Of a DNA stretch of 64,000 nt, positions 54,933-64,000 are shown in pieces. This DNA is from Ceratorhiza oryzae-sativae. Its lineage: Eukaryota; Basidiomycota; Agaricomycetes; Cantharellales; Ceratobasidiaceae. The notes beneath the pieces are model-generated. The model was given only the letters and a program-made list of their open reading frames with translations. It was not told the origin of the DNA and did no database searches. The stretch is from contig JARWMV010000040.1 in NCBI GenBank assembly GCA_030998015.1, positions 1 through 64,000 on the forward strand, written 5' to 3'. The position numbers and the translations under genes were made by a program. Every line of letters begins with the position of its first letter. Position 1 is the first letter of the stretch.

Positions 54933-57164
54933 CTACTTGAACAGTTTCTCGAACATGTACAAGTCATGTTCTTTCATCATTATGCCACGCCTTTCAGCTC
55001 CATCAGGCCAACCGATTGTCGAATCATCATTCATTGAAGCAGGGTAACGAGCAACCCTATCTTGACCGCACCAATCGAAGTCAACCAGCATCCCATGGGT
55101 CAAGTTTTCCTCTCCTATGACAAGAACGTTGGGTGTTCGCAAGTCTCCGAACACCCAATCCTTGCTGTGCAAAGTCTCGAGTGCAGTTTGAACGTCCTTT
55201 CGCGCCCCCTGCAGCCCTGTGTTAGTTGTATGAACCGCGTACCACCCATGAAGAGACACGGATCGGATGCGCTCCATCATGATGCAGTGGAATCCTCTAG
55301 AATGTGTTGGAGGCTTGTAGGAGAGTAGGGGGGGAGCAAGAGCTTTTTCTGCAAGGACTCGATGCGCCTCAATATTGTAGCGCTCGGCAAACTTGACCAC
55401 GATGTCTTTCCCTGACTCAGTTACTGCCGTAAACACCGGTTTCGTGGGTGTATCAATAAAACCCGTGTATGAAAACGCAACAGCGTTGCCCTCGGGGTCG
55501 TTGTATTGCCGCACGTGGGGAAAAAATCGCGACCCGTCCAGGGGTCTAGGTGGAGCGCTAGCAGTAGACACATAATAGCTCGATAGTTGACCAATGGAGT
55601 CTCTGGCGGCACAGAACAGCTGAGTTAGTCGCCTCAAATGGATCTCTTGCTGAGGATGATACCCGAGCCAGACATAGTCCGTCAGCTGCTGTACAACAAC
55701 GTGATCCAAGTAGACGGCTCCGAGTACACATATCCAAGGGCCAGCTATGGCAATGAGGAGAGACGGACAACAGCAACTCTCTCGGATCGATGAGACCTAA
55801 CCCAAAACATTAGTTCAATGTAAGAAACTAGTGTGCTATTCTCCAAACTTACGTCTCCCTGGCTCCAGCAGATTCCATAATCTTCTGCTGCCTGAATCCC
55901 TGGGTCGCAAGTGCCTGTTCCAACCTCGTTTTTAATCTTGATGATGGAACAGTAGAGGCTTGTTGCTAGGTCCGTACTGAAAACTGGGATCAGTTCATCA
56001 GGCTTGCAATTCTGTAATGGATGATCCATAGCAATCGTAGAGTTCAAAAAAACAAGGAAATGCGAAAGGAGTCGTTTCCAACGATCGCCTTCGTTATGGT
56101 ATACATCCTGGCCGGTGAATGCAAGCATTTGAACATTTTTGTAATCGGACGCGGTGGGTTCGTCGGTAGCTTCAAGGGCTCGCAGGAAATGATCAAAGAT
56201 AGGGTGAAATAGTTGAACTGGAAGTCCTGTACACGCATAAGGACGTCCGTTGAGAATTGGGGCAACTTTCTCTTTCTGTTGCTCCATATAGGTGGATGGA
56301 CGGGCAGTCTCTGAAAGTGGTTTGCAGTTTCGGAACCACTTGGCGGTTTCATTATGCTCTGTAATTTGAGGGATCAGTGAACAGGTCGGACCGGCAGCCA
56401 CGAGCAGACGCACGAAGCTGCATGTTCCGAAAAGTGCTGGGTAAGTCTCCTAGGTCGTCTTGCGTGCGCTTTGGGCCAATTGGCCGAACGGCTGAGTCGG
56501 AATATGGTGTCAGTTCAAACGAAGAAAAGCCAACCACGAGCAATCAAAGCTGGTAAGGGCTTTTTGCGGGGAGCTTTGGACGGGCTTTAAATGGATCGTG
56601 GAGCGCTGATGGTGGGGTTCACTAATTTAACTTGTCATCAAAATTGCGTTCAGGACTCCGTTCAAAGAGTTTTGTGAAAAGCCTTATTGGATATAGAAAA
56701 CCGACAGAGCAACACAAACCTGTGACGTTAAGTAGCAGATGAACACGCTCCTTGTCGATCTTGCTTGCGTCGGGCCAGTACCTGCCTACCCGGTGACGGT
56801 CCTTCAAGGGAATATCGCACTTGTCTAGCTGGCCCACAGACCGAGGCAAATCTTCGTCCGAGCGGTCGGTCTTGTATAAATATGGAAGTTGCCAATCCAG
56901 TTCCAACCTAAGACTCCGATGCTGCTCGTTGATTGCTTCAATAACGTTCTGAAGTATGTCATCTGTTGACACAGTTATACATCTTCCGGTGTCGACTGCG
57001 TCGCAGAGACGATGAAAGTTGAGTCGGATCATTTGAGCCATGGTGGGCAGAAAGAGAACCAGGTCGGTCACATGAGTGAATTGTTTGCTTTTCGACGCTG
57101 ACACTACAGGGGAATCGGGATTTTGGCACGAGGATGGCCGGACTAAGCGCTTGGGCGTACTCAT
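54933..57164 (-). CDS. Kinase-like protein of an agaricomycete-expanded family, possibly frame-disrupted
   Basis: The C-terminal exon (55796-54933) carries protein-kinase-fold motifs: IVVKFAERY (likely the ATP-anchoring Lys), DWVFGDLRTPNVLVI (catalytic loop with D and N; HRD is replaced by FGD) and MLVDFDWCGQ (DFG replaced by DFD). An intron at 55797-55852 (56 bp, GT-AG) joins ICWSQGD in phase to SSIRESCCCPSLLIAIAGPW. Upstream pieces are at 56413-55853, about 56550-56352 and 57164-56622 (VHLLLNVTGLCCSV). Frame changes near 56620 and 56370 are not explained by an obvious intron, so the gene may be recently broken or wrongly read. Substrate unknown; the altered motifs suggest a divergent kinase or pseudokinase. 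CpG content is normal, unlike the transposons. Confidence 0.7.
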
Positions 57165-57641
57165 CGCTTCTGCTTGTACATGTGTGTTAAAAGTTCCGGA
57201 TGCTTTATTTAGATTCTATGCGCGCGACAACGTTGTGAAAGCCTCCGCTCATCTTTCGGCCTTTCCCGACTGATTTTGATGGAAGTTATATCAGTACATA
57301 AGTCAAACGCTTCTGCGAGAGACAGTGCTGACGAAAGCCCCACCCATTGTTCAGGCTTCCTTAACGAAAGAGGCGGGGGATGTTTGCATGTATACCCTGG
57401 ATATACCCTGGGTATACCCTGGGAGATTCTCAAGCAGTGTGAGAGGCTTTTGCCTAAATAAGCTCCAGCTTTTGCCAAGAGGGTTAACCTTCATCTCGAT
57501 ACTTTTCTTCCTCAATTTAGAACAAACGGCCGGAATGTTTGCTCGATAACCATTTCATTTCTACACTAGTAAGACTTGAAGCATCAACAAGGTATTATTT
57601 CCGAAAAAGCCTTCGCCTTCTTCTCCCTTCCCATATCTAAT
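57165..57641. other. Intergenic region between divergent genes
   Basis: It separates the kinase-like gene (minus) from the small gene at 57642 (plus) and should hold both promoters. Three near-perfect TATACCCTGG decamers lie in tandem at about 57390-57420. No clear TATA box can be assigned to either gene. Confidence 0.5.
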
Positions 57642-58164
57642 ATGATACGCTTTTTGACAGATTTCTCCGGAGACAACGGTAAGAGCATAGTGCGCAATTC
57701 CCCTAAGGTAAGTCGTAGCTCATTCTCGTCGTTTGCCTGAGTGTATCCTCCATCGCTCCTTCCAGATTTTCTCCTACAAAAGGTTGTACCACCCTCCAGA
57801 TTTATGCTTGGACAAGGGTAAGCGCATTCTCTGAATTTATCTCCTCGGATACACGAACAATATAGCAGTACACCTTCACACTGCACGTACGTTGTCTGTT
57901 GCCCGTTCGACCGCCGATCCCGTTATGATGCTGATTTATCCACCAGGTGTTCCCCTTCAGCAGGAGACGGTTGGAGGCGACCCCTGTGGGATCCCACAGC
58001 TCGCGAAAATGCGCAGCTCGCGAATCGACCAACCTGAATGCCCTGCGCCTGCTACCCGGGTTCATTGGGTGGTGAAGGTTATGATGGGCGGCTTGTTTGG
58101 GCTACTCATGCTCTTCTCGATTAGCTTCGCAGGGAAGTCCACCCCGTATGCTCCGTTAAAGTGA
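57642..58164 (+). CDS. Small three-exon gene, predicted 138-residue single-pass membrane protein
   Basis: Exons 57642-57707, 57766-57817 and 57866-58164 join in frame through introns of 58 and 48 bp with GTAAGT/CCAG and GTAAGC/TATAG borders. The protein starts MIRFLTDFSGDNGKSIVRN. It continues IFSYKRLYHPPDLCLDK and, after a basic and proline-containing region, has one hydrophobic segment MMGGLFGLLMLFSISF close to the C-terminus. Exons 1 and 2 are too short for ordinary frame scanning; the perfect phase at both junctions is the main support. The tail anchor suggests an organelle or ER membrane. I do not recognise the family. It converges with the gene at 58791-59303. Confidence 0.65.
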
Positions 58165-58790
58165 ATACTCGTGTGTATCGGTACTAGCATGGCTTAATGA
58201 CTTATGATAAATATTCCTGTCCTGCTGTGAGTCGGATTATCCTACAACGCCCTCGTTCAACACTAGAACAGGTGATACGAAGATTCAAGAGGCCACGGCC
58301 ACGCGAGCACACAAATATTTAGGGCCGGGCCTTTAGCATGGATGGTGCCAAATTAGGAGCCGTGCGCCGAAGTGTGCCTGGATGCGGTGAAGCGATATTA
58401 TACTACAATATATTAGCTCGGTTAATTCTGTCGACTAAGAGGTTTCGAGGCAACATACACAGCAAACCTTGCTCGACAAGCGGAAACTTGAGCCCACCGA
58501 ACATGTGTTTCAGTCCGAAATTCGCTTATCATCCTTACGCACTCGAATATCTATTTGTGGTTCGCCCAGCAAACGTGGTTAGGACATAGTCAGGACTCAC
58601 CAGCACAGTCCCGTCGGTGGCGCTCCATTCGTGGACAATTCAGTTTCCTCTTGAAAAGCGCAACGTAGTGCTTACATTGTGGTCATTCATCGTTCCTTGG
58701 TCGAGGTCGCCATGTTTGTTATTTCAATCCCGGCGCAACATTAACATTGGCACTTCCATGTAGGTATACATCGCAATATAAATTAAGCAC
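58165..58790. other. Intergenic region between convergent small genes
   Basis: It would contain the 3' ends of both small genes. An 83-codon frame at 58338-58589 has no motif, no splice context and atypical composition, and is not called. Confidence 0.5.
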
Positions 58791-59303
58791 TTAACCCAGC
58801 TTTGGGCAGACCTTTTCATTCTTATAGTATTCGATCCACTCACACATCCACTTCTCAGCTCCTAAGGTTGCAACATCCACGGTGTCAGGCACCACCTGTG
58901 CTACCTCCTTCACTGCTTGCACTATCGCTTGCATCTGGACCGCTGGTGTAGCGAGGGCCAACTCATAAGCAGGTAGGATTCACGTACCACGAATATAATC
59001 CAAGCCCCGATCTGAAAGCGAACATACTTGAAGAAATGACGTCGAATGAAAATCAACCAGTAGTAATGGCGTTTCAAACAAGGGCGTATCATGTCCATAT
59101 CGTTCGACTCCACTTTGGCATCCTCAAAGGTCGGGCCGTTCGGAGGACTAGTGAAGATACACAATAAAATAAACCCCACTATGGCTAGCACCTGTATATT
59201 CAACATCAATCGGTAAATTTGCCTTGGGCTCAACACGACAACTTACTAGAAGTCTCATCGGGCGACTCAGCCCGAACCCCCTAGTCATTCGACTGCTCTT
59301 CAT
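58791..59303 (-). CDS. Small three-exon gene, predicted 134-residue membrane-anchored protein
   Basis: Exons 59303-59247, 59191-58988 and 58934-58791 join in frame through introns of 55 bp (59192-59246, GTAAGT/ACAG) and 53 bp (58935-58987, GTACGT/CCAG). The start MKSSRMTRGFGLSRP is followed by a hydrophobic stretch LLVLAIVGFILLCIFTS, which could be a signal anchor. A basic, aromatic region (RHYYWLIFIRRHFFKY) and an acidic, Cys-containing end (EKWMCEWIEYYKNEK) follow. No known domain is recognised. The splice choice gives a continuous frame to TAA at 58791-58793, which supports the model. Confidence 0.68.
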
Positions 59304-60478
59304 CCCACTCAGCCTGCAATCTTCCACCTGCCGCTTGCCAAGGCTTCCGATACTGCTATAGAACTTCGATCATCCACTTTCGACTTGACTGATACATTAT
59401 TAGATATTTGATTCAACCATTAGATAAGGCCGAGCACGCACTGGGAGCTATAGCCGATGTACTGTAGCAGGTCAAAACGGATTCAAAGTTGTTTCCCTGT
59501 ATGAAAACAGCCTCCTAAAACCTCGGATGAAATAGAGTTAGTATTATCACTAACTTCTACCTAAGTTTGTGGGTTATCCGGTGTGTGATGTACGATATTA
59601 AAGGACGATATGTTGGTACGAATATATAGACCGTTTTCAGTACGGTATTTGCTGGGATGCATGTGTCAATTTTGATCGACTCTGGTACGTTCCATACGGG
59701 CTTACTCCCCGTGTGATTGGTTCGGCTTGCGTTCAGGGTATTTAAGTATGATAACGATGCTCTTTTTCGGTATGTAATGTAAATCTCTGTGGGCCCACTG
59801 TATGCGGAAAATTCCTATTTTGCTATGAAAAACCGCGTTTCCAACTATATACCTGGAATTTCCACATCTAGGAGAATTTGAAAACGAGTTCCAATATGGC
59901 TATATGAGTGGTGGGTATAATTTTATCTCTCACTAGGTCCAACCAAAATCAGAAAAATCCTGGTCATGTTAGCGTCCCCTCATCGGGATGTTTTACTCTG
60001 ATATTCCTAATGAATTCTATTGTATTTTGAAATGATGGCTGCGATTTGTGTATCCGGAATTTCCAGAACAAACGGGTTTCAAGTGAATGCTTTTCAGCAC
60101 GATTACCACCAAATCTATCAACTGGCACTTGCCTTCTGGCTACCAGAAACCGGAGGTTACGGCAAAGCAGGTCAGCCGTAAAGCAGCACGCTCAACGCTG
60201 AAAAAAAAACCAAACGGATAATCAGCATATGCTAACAATTGGTATCGTGCGGGTAAGTAGTACAAAAATGCCACATATACTATGCACAACCTATTCGGAG
60301 GCCAGTACGTACAAGCAGATATAAAATCGTGTATCAGGGCAGGTCATTTTAAGATAAACTTGCGGATAATAGAGACTCGGCCAAGGGATAATACAGAAAG
60401 AGTCGTGTGGAGTAGACAAGTCGTAATAATTCAAGCAAGCGATTGGGACTGAGAAAACTACGTATCGTACACACACCT
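59304..60478. other. Intergenic, CpG-normal, no gene seen
   Basis: No long frame or splice-consistent set was found. It is AT-moderate unique DNA. An oligo-A run lies near 60200. Confidence 0.45.
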
Positions 60479-61104
60479 TTGGTCCCCTCCGCATCGCCGT
60501 CGCCGTCACCGCCACCCTCCGCTTCGTGAAAGCCGTTTTCGCTCTCGTGGGCATCATCGGGCTGTTCCAGTTCCAGTGGCTCGCTTGCAGAAGCTGAGGG
60601 TGTCGGCTTTGCGGCTTTCCTGCGTTTTGCTGCTGAGCGCTTGGGCGGCAGACCTGGCTTTCCGAGGGCGACGGCGGTTTATTCCATAGCCACAAGGGCA
60701 GCGTTGCTCGACCGAAGGCCCTGCCGGCGTGCAGGCGGGCCTGGGTTGAGGGCTCGTCCTAGCTGATGTGGGTTGGCAGTATTGGACGGGCAAGGGGATG
60801 GTGGAGGGACCAGCTTCTTGCTTGGACAAAACCGCCGTTTGGGCCGGGGTTTGACCTCGTGCTCATTGTGAATGGAGCTGTTGGCCCCGATCGCTGGGTT
60901 GTTGACAGCCATGTTGGCGACTTAGCTATTGGCCTGGGCTATTGCCTTGTGCTTCTGAGTTGGAGCGGGGACAGAGCTGGTGGGAGGACTAGTGTCTATA
61001 TGCTGGGGGTTTGCGATGGTCGTAGTGGGCGGCTCAGCCAGAGTAGTGGCAGAGTGAGCAACTGAGGAGCTCGTAGCATTCGGAGCGGGGGTCTTGACTG
61101 TATG
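60479..61104 (-). pseudogene. Low-complexity Pro/Ala/Ser-rich coding remnant
   Basis: One frame runs about 620 bp from the MITE border, interrupted only by two TAA codons (near 60922 and 60677). It is rich in Pro, Ala, Thr and Ser and ends with PKRSAAKRRKAAKPTPSAS, an acidic GGGDGDGDAEGTKG stretch and a GTGTGT donor near 60478. It may be the 3' part of the gene at 61707-62899, separated by the MITE. However, it keeps CpG sites, that gene does not, and the frames differ by one base. Confidence 0.4.
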
Positions 61105-61690
61105 CTCTGTATGCTGGGAACATCCAAATTTTTTGGATGCACAACATGGATATTTTGACCATTTACTACAGTCTGTCCAGCTTGATTTTGTCAATATCAT
61201 ATCCCAATCACTGAAGAATTGGACAAAATGCACATTTTCAACATGTTTATATCAAGGCCATATTGATATAGAATATGTTGAAGTACAAAGAATAAATGCA
61301 CCCCAATTAAGAATTAGCACAGGTAAACAAAGTGGATTGAGCCTGCTGGATACAAGTAGGGAGAACGTCGCTGAGGTTGGAGCGACGTGTACATTTGTTT
61401 ATATAGAATACAACGGAAAATCTTGGGTGGTACATCGGCATATATACAAGAGAAAGAAAGTACAAACAGGGATATAACACATAATATTGGACACAAGACA
61501 AAGAAAGGGTAAAATATTGATATAACCTTGATATATGCGCAGGATTGTTACAGAATATGCTTGTTTTCATGCAGTACTGCATCAATTAAGTATCTAGCAG
61601 CTGAAATATCATCACAAATGGTCAAAGTGGACATAATGTGCATTTCTTTTTAACTGGTCCAAAAAAATTGGATGTCTGGGGCATGAAGAG
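61105..61690. mobile_element. MITE-like element, long copy (586 bp)
   Basis: Inverted relative to 13909-14211. Terminal inverted repeats start CTCTGTATGCTGGGAACATC on the left and, on the opposite strand, CTCTTCATGCCCCAGACATC on the right. Flanking trinucleotides are ATG on both sides. The central 280 bp absent from the other copy has no convincing coding frame. Internally deleted and longer copies of one family are typical of non-autonomous DNA transposons. Confidence 0.75.
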
Positions 61691-61706
61691 ATGTGTTGTG
61701 ATTGGC

Positions 61707-62899
61707 TCAGACATAGTTCCTGGGTTGCAGGTCATTCCTCATCCCCTTCCCCTTGGGGGTTCTCTTGAGCAGGGCAGCATCCACATTTGTACAAGGGTGT
61801 GGCCTAGGCTGCAGTGTGTGTGTAGGTTCAGGTTTGGGTTTGGGCTTCTCACCCCACCCAGGTGCAGGCAGGGAGTTAGCTGCCTGGGGCCTCTCAGACC
61901 AAGGAAGGGAGTTGGCAGGGGGTTGAGACCTGGCTGGGGATGGTGTATGCAGGGCTACAGAGATGTTGGCTGGAGCACCAGTAGCCACTGGCCAAGTCTG
62001 TCACAAGTGGACTGGGAACACAATGTTTGAAGATCTTGACATCAAGCAAAGGGAACAGAGGTTTGGGTGAGCCTTGGGTTTTGGTGGAGGTTGTTCAGGC
62101 TTGACATTGTCAATGTCCAGTGCTACACCACCTAGCTCAGCTGAATTGAGCTGCATCAGGCCACTGTAATCTGAAATAAAATATTAGTAAATGCATGTAG
62201 GACTGCTATGAAAACTCACCTAAATCTGCAGCACCCAGTTGCACAGCAAGCTCTTGCTCTCTCACCTCTTGTTCTGTTTGCTATCAATGGCTGTGTTGGT
62301 GGTTGAACTTGGTTTGTAGCAACCATGTGGTAGCCCAACAGTCCTCAAAGCTCAAAAGACCTGGGATACATCTCTCAAACTAGAGTGAGATAATGAGTAG
62401 AGGTATCAGAGTAAATGACATGTAAGATGACTTACTATATGAGATCCAAGGGCTAGGTTGTCCCCACTTTGTTGCTTCTAGAGCTTGCAAAAGTCAAACC
62501 CACAATGGCCAGTGACTTGCTGCACTGCATCCTGTGTTAGTTTAAGTAAGTAGAAATATGGGATTAACTAACAGTAAGATGTACCTGCATATCAAGCCAT
62601 GTCTCTTGCCTTTTTGCACCAAGTCCATGGTGGATCCAAGCAATCATGCACTCAGTATCCTTTTCTGGGGATGCAATCCACCAAAGTGTGTTGTTGCCCA
62701 AAATGGGTGGCAGCTCTTCCCTGTTTGTGGCATGATCTGAGGTATGGGGAAAGTTGGTGACATTGTTGAGATGAGGAACACCAGGCAGGTGAGGAACATT
62801 GGCAGGGTGTAGTGCATGGGAAGGGTGTGCAGGACCAGCTAGGCCAGGGGTTAGGTTAATACTAAAATCTAGGTGAGGGTAGGTTGGGAAATCTCCCAC
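61707..62899 (-). pseudogene. Decayed four-exon gene with intact splice sites, function unknown
   Basis: Exons: about 62899-62585, 62531-62436, 62379-62220 and 62170-61707. Introns of 53, 56 and 49 bp have GT-AG borders and keep phase. Recognisable stretches are LGNNTLWWIASPEKDTECMI, AWIHHGLGAKRQETWLDMQ, DAVQQVTGHCGFDFCKL, FEDCWATTWLLQTKFNHQ and, across the last junction, GAADLDYSGLMQLNSAELGG. A Pro/Lys-rich tail follows. Stops occur in exons 2, 3 and 4. I recall this motif order from repeated agaricomycete proteins of unknown function. The start lies further right, beyond 62899. Confidence 0.6.
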
Positions 62900-63094
62900 A
62901 TACCTGTGTTATCACTCCAGTACTTTTTGCATGGCTCCATCATCTGTTGGTCCAGAGACACACCAGATCTTTGACTGTACCTATTATCACCACATCCATC
63001 AAAAATCAATTGTGTCTGCAATTAATTCTATACTTGGTTAAACTCATTGTGTATGAATTGAGCTGGCCAATCCCCAGCCAACTGTGGGGATCTA
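62900..63094 (-). other. Likely further 5' exon region of the decayed gene
   Basis: An acceptor-like ACAG near 62904 precedes the exon at 62899, so more of the gene may lie here, but no frame can be followed with confidence. Confidence 0.25.
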
Positions 63095-63649
63095 TGTTAC
63101 AGATCACTAACATTTTCTATTATTTTAGTCTGCTCTGCCAACCTCAAGCGATGCCTCTGTAATTAAATTGTGAAATACTTGAATTTGTATGCACTCCAAA
63201 TTGTACTATTCTCCATTCCATTAAATAGTACAAATTTCCCGCTCTCCAACGCATATTTTATTAAGTTTTTACGATAAGATCTCAGAGAGATACAGAGGTT
63301 GCAATATTTCCTCTTATCAGGAGATATTGATTACTACATTGCACCGCTCGTATCTCGGCAACCGCTTACGCTATCAAAGCGATCTTATTCTCTATCGATA
63401 GCTAATCTTCGGCAGTATCTGCTGCCCGAAGATCGTCGCGATCCACTGGATCCTTGCGCCGGAATAGCCTGAAGATCATTAGAATCTTACTGGACCATCA
63501 ATCAAGATCTAATGACTCCAGTGAGTCAGGAGAGCTTCCCAAATTGATCCAGAGGCTTCTCAGACCCACTTTATGACTCACTGAGATGTAGCCTCCATTC
63601 ATTACATGTATATACTATGATAATATGATCTACAAGCCAATAGCAGGTC
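63095..63649 (+). mobile_element. 1.3-kb LTR, first 555 bp, plus orientation
   Basis: Starts TGTTACAGATCACTAAC and matches 39826-40380 closely, then stops at GCAGGTC where another LTR in the opposite orientation begins. Confidence 0.9.
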
Positions 63650-64000
63650 TGTTACGGGTTAGGGTACACTTGAATATCTAGAGCTTAAGCAAATGTAGAT
63701 ATGTTAGTATACACTAATTGTACTCAATACTTCTTAGACTAGAGTAAGAAGGCTCAAAGTAGTTGCAATGCAATCAAGTAACACTCAAGGTAGTCTTAAT
63801 CTTTCACAGTGTAAACTGACTAATTTATAGGTATAAAGAGCAAGACTACTATGGTCAGGTTCCCTTTAATATCTTAAATGTAGTTCAGCCCTAGTCGCTT
63901 GGACTAACTGATACTAATCTTAATACTAGTCTTAAGCAATAGCTTATAGGATAGATGGTGGGCTGCCTAATGCGTGTACTTCCTCAGCTACAGGTACTTA
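63650..64000 (-). mobile_element. 1.3-kb LTR, minus orientation, cut by window end
   Basis: Begins TGTTACGGGTTAGGGTACAC exactly as the solo LTR at 20494 and continues to the window edge. The intact TG terminus abutting mid-LTR sequence suggests it inserted into the first LTR. Confidence 0.9.

Noticed and set aside
57584..57886. A 100-codon minus-strand frame
   Set aside because: It is antisense to exons 1-3 of the small plus-strand gene, whose splice sites are consistent.
58338..58589. An 83-codon plus-strand frame between the two small genes
   Set aside because: No motif, no supporting splice structure, and it lies in the expected shared 3' region.
1..64000. CRISPR arrays, bacterial operons, rRNA or tRNA genes
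   Set aside because: No direct-repeat/spacer pattern, no ribosome-binding-site-led gene clusters, and no cloverleaf or rRNA-like sequence was seen; introns and element types are eukaryotic.

Overview
The window looks like a transposon-rich stretch of a basidiomycete nuclear genome, most likely an agaricomycete. The grounds are: GT-AG introns of about 48-63 bp, chromodomain Ty3/gypsy elements, a Ty1/copia element, hAT-type DNA transposons, and several multicopy protein families that I associate from memory with Agaricomycetes. No species is claimed. There is no bacterial-type organisation, no rRNA or tRNA gene and no CRISPR array. Most of the DNA is poor in CpG and rich in TpG/CpA, and many broken reading frames stop at TGA where arginine CGA is plausible. 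This suggests methylation-driven decay.

Layout. 0-9 kb: remnants of three unrecognised or multicopy genes, a 113-bp tandem repeat and a 0.7-kb-armed inverted repeat. 9-10.2 kb: fragments of a 1.3-kb LTR. 10.4-12.1 kb: a broken gene. 12.1-30.3 kb: a nest of one Ty3/gypsy family (called G1 here). A plus-strand copy is split by a 1.7-kb hAT-like insertion and by a minus-strand chain LTR-internal-LTR-internal-LTR-stub-LTR, itself cut by a solo LTR of another family. 30.4-35.4 kb: a complete but dead Ty1/copia element inserted in a G1 LTR. 35.4-37.0 kb: G1 gag. 37.6-39.8 kb: pol of a second gypsy family (G2). 39.8-41.1 kb: another 1.3-kb LTR. 41.5-52.5 kb: a full-length gypsy element (G3) with a target-site duplication, carrying a 4.0-kb hAT transposon in its 3' LTR. 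53.9 kb: a gene remnant. 54.7-61.1 kb: a CpG-normal island with a kinase-like gene and two small intron-containing genes found by splicing short exons. 61.1-64 kb: a MITE-like element, a decayed multi-exon gene and two LTR pieces in opposite orientation.

How parts work together. Both G1 and G3 carry, two bases inside the 5' LTR, a 12-13 nt motif exactly complementary to LTR sequence 35 nt after the start of a TATA-like box. This fits Tf1-type self-priming of reverse transcription. The copia element instead has a primer site matching the anticodon stem-loop of initiator tRNA-Met, as in Drosophila copia. Exact target-site duplications give an order of insertion: G1, then copia and the 1.3-kb LTR into G1; G3, then hAT into G3.
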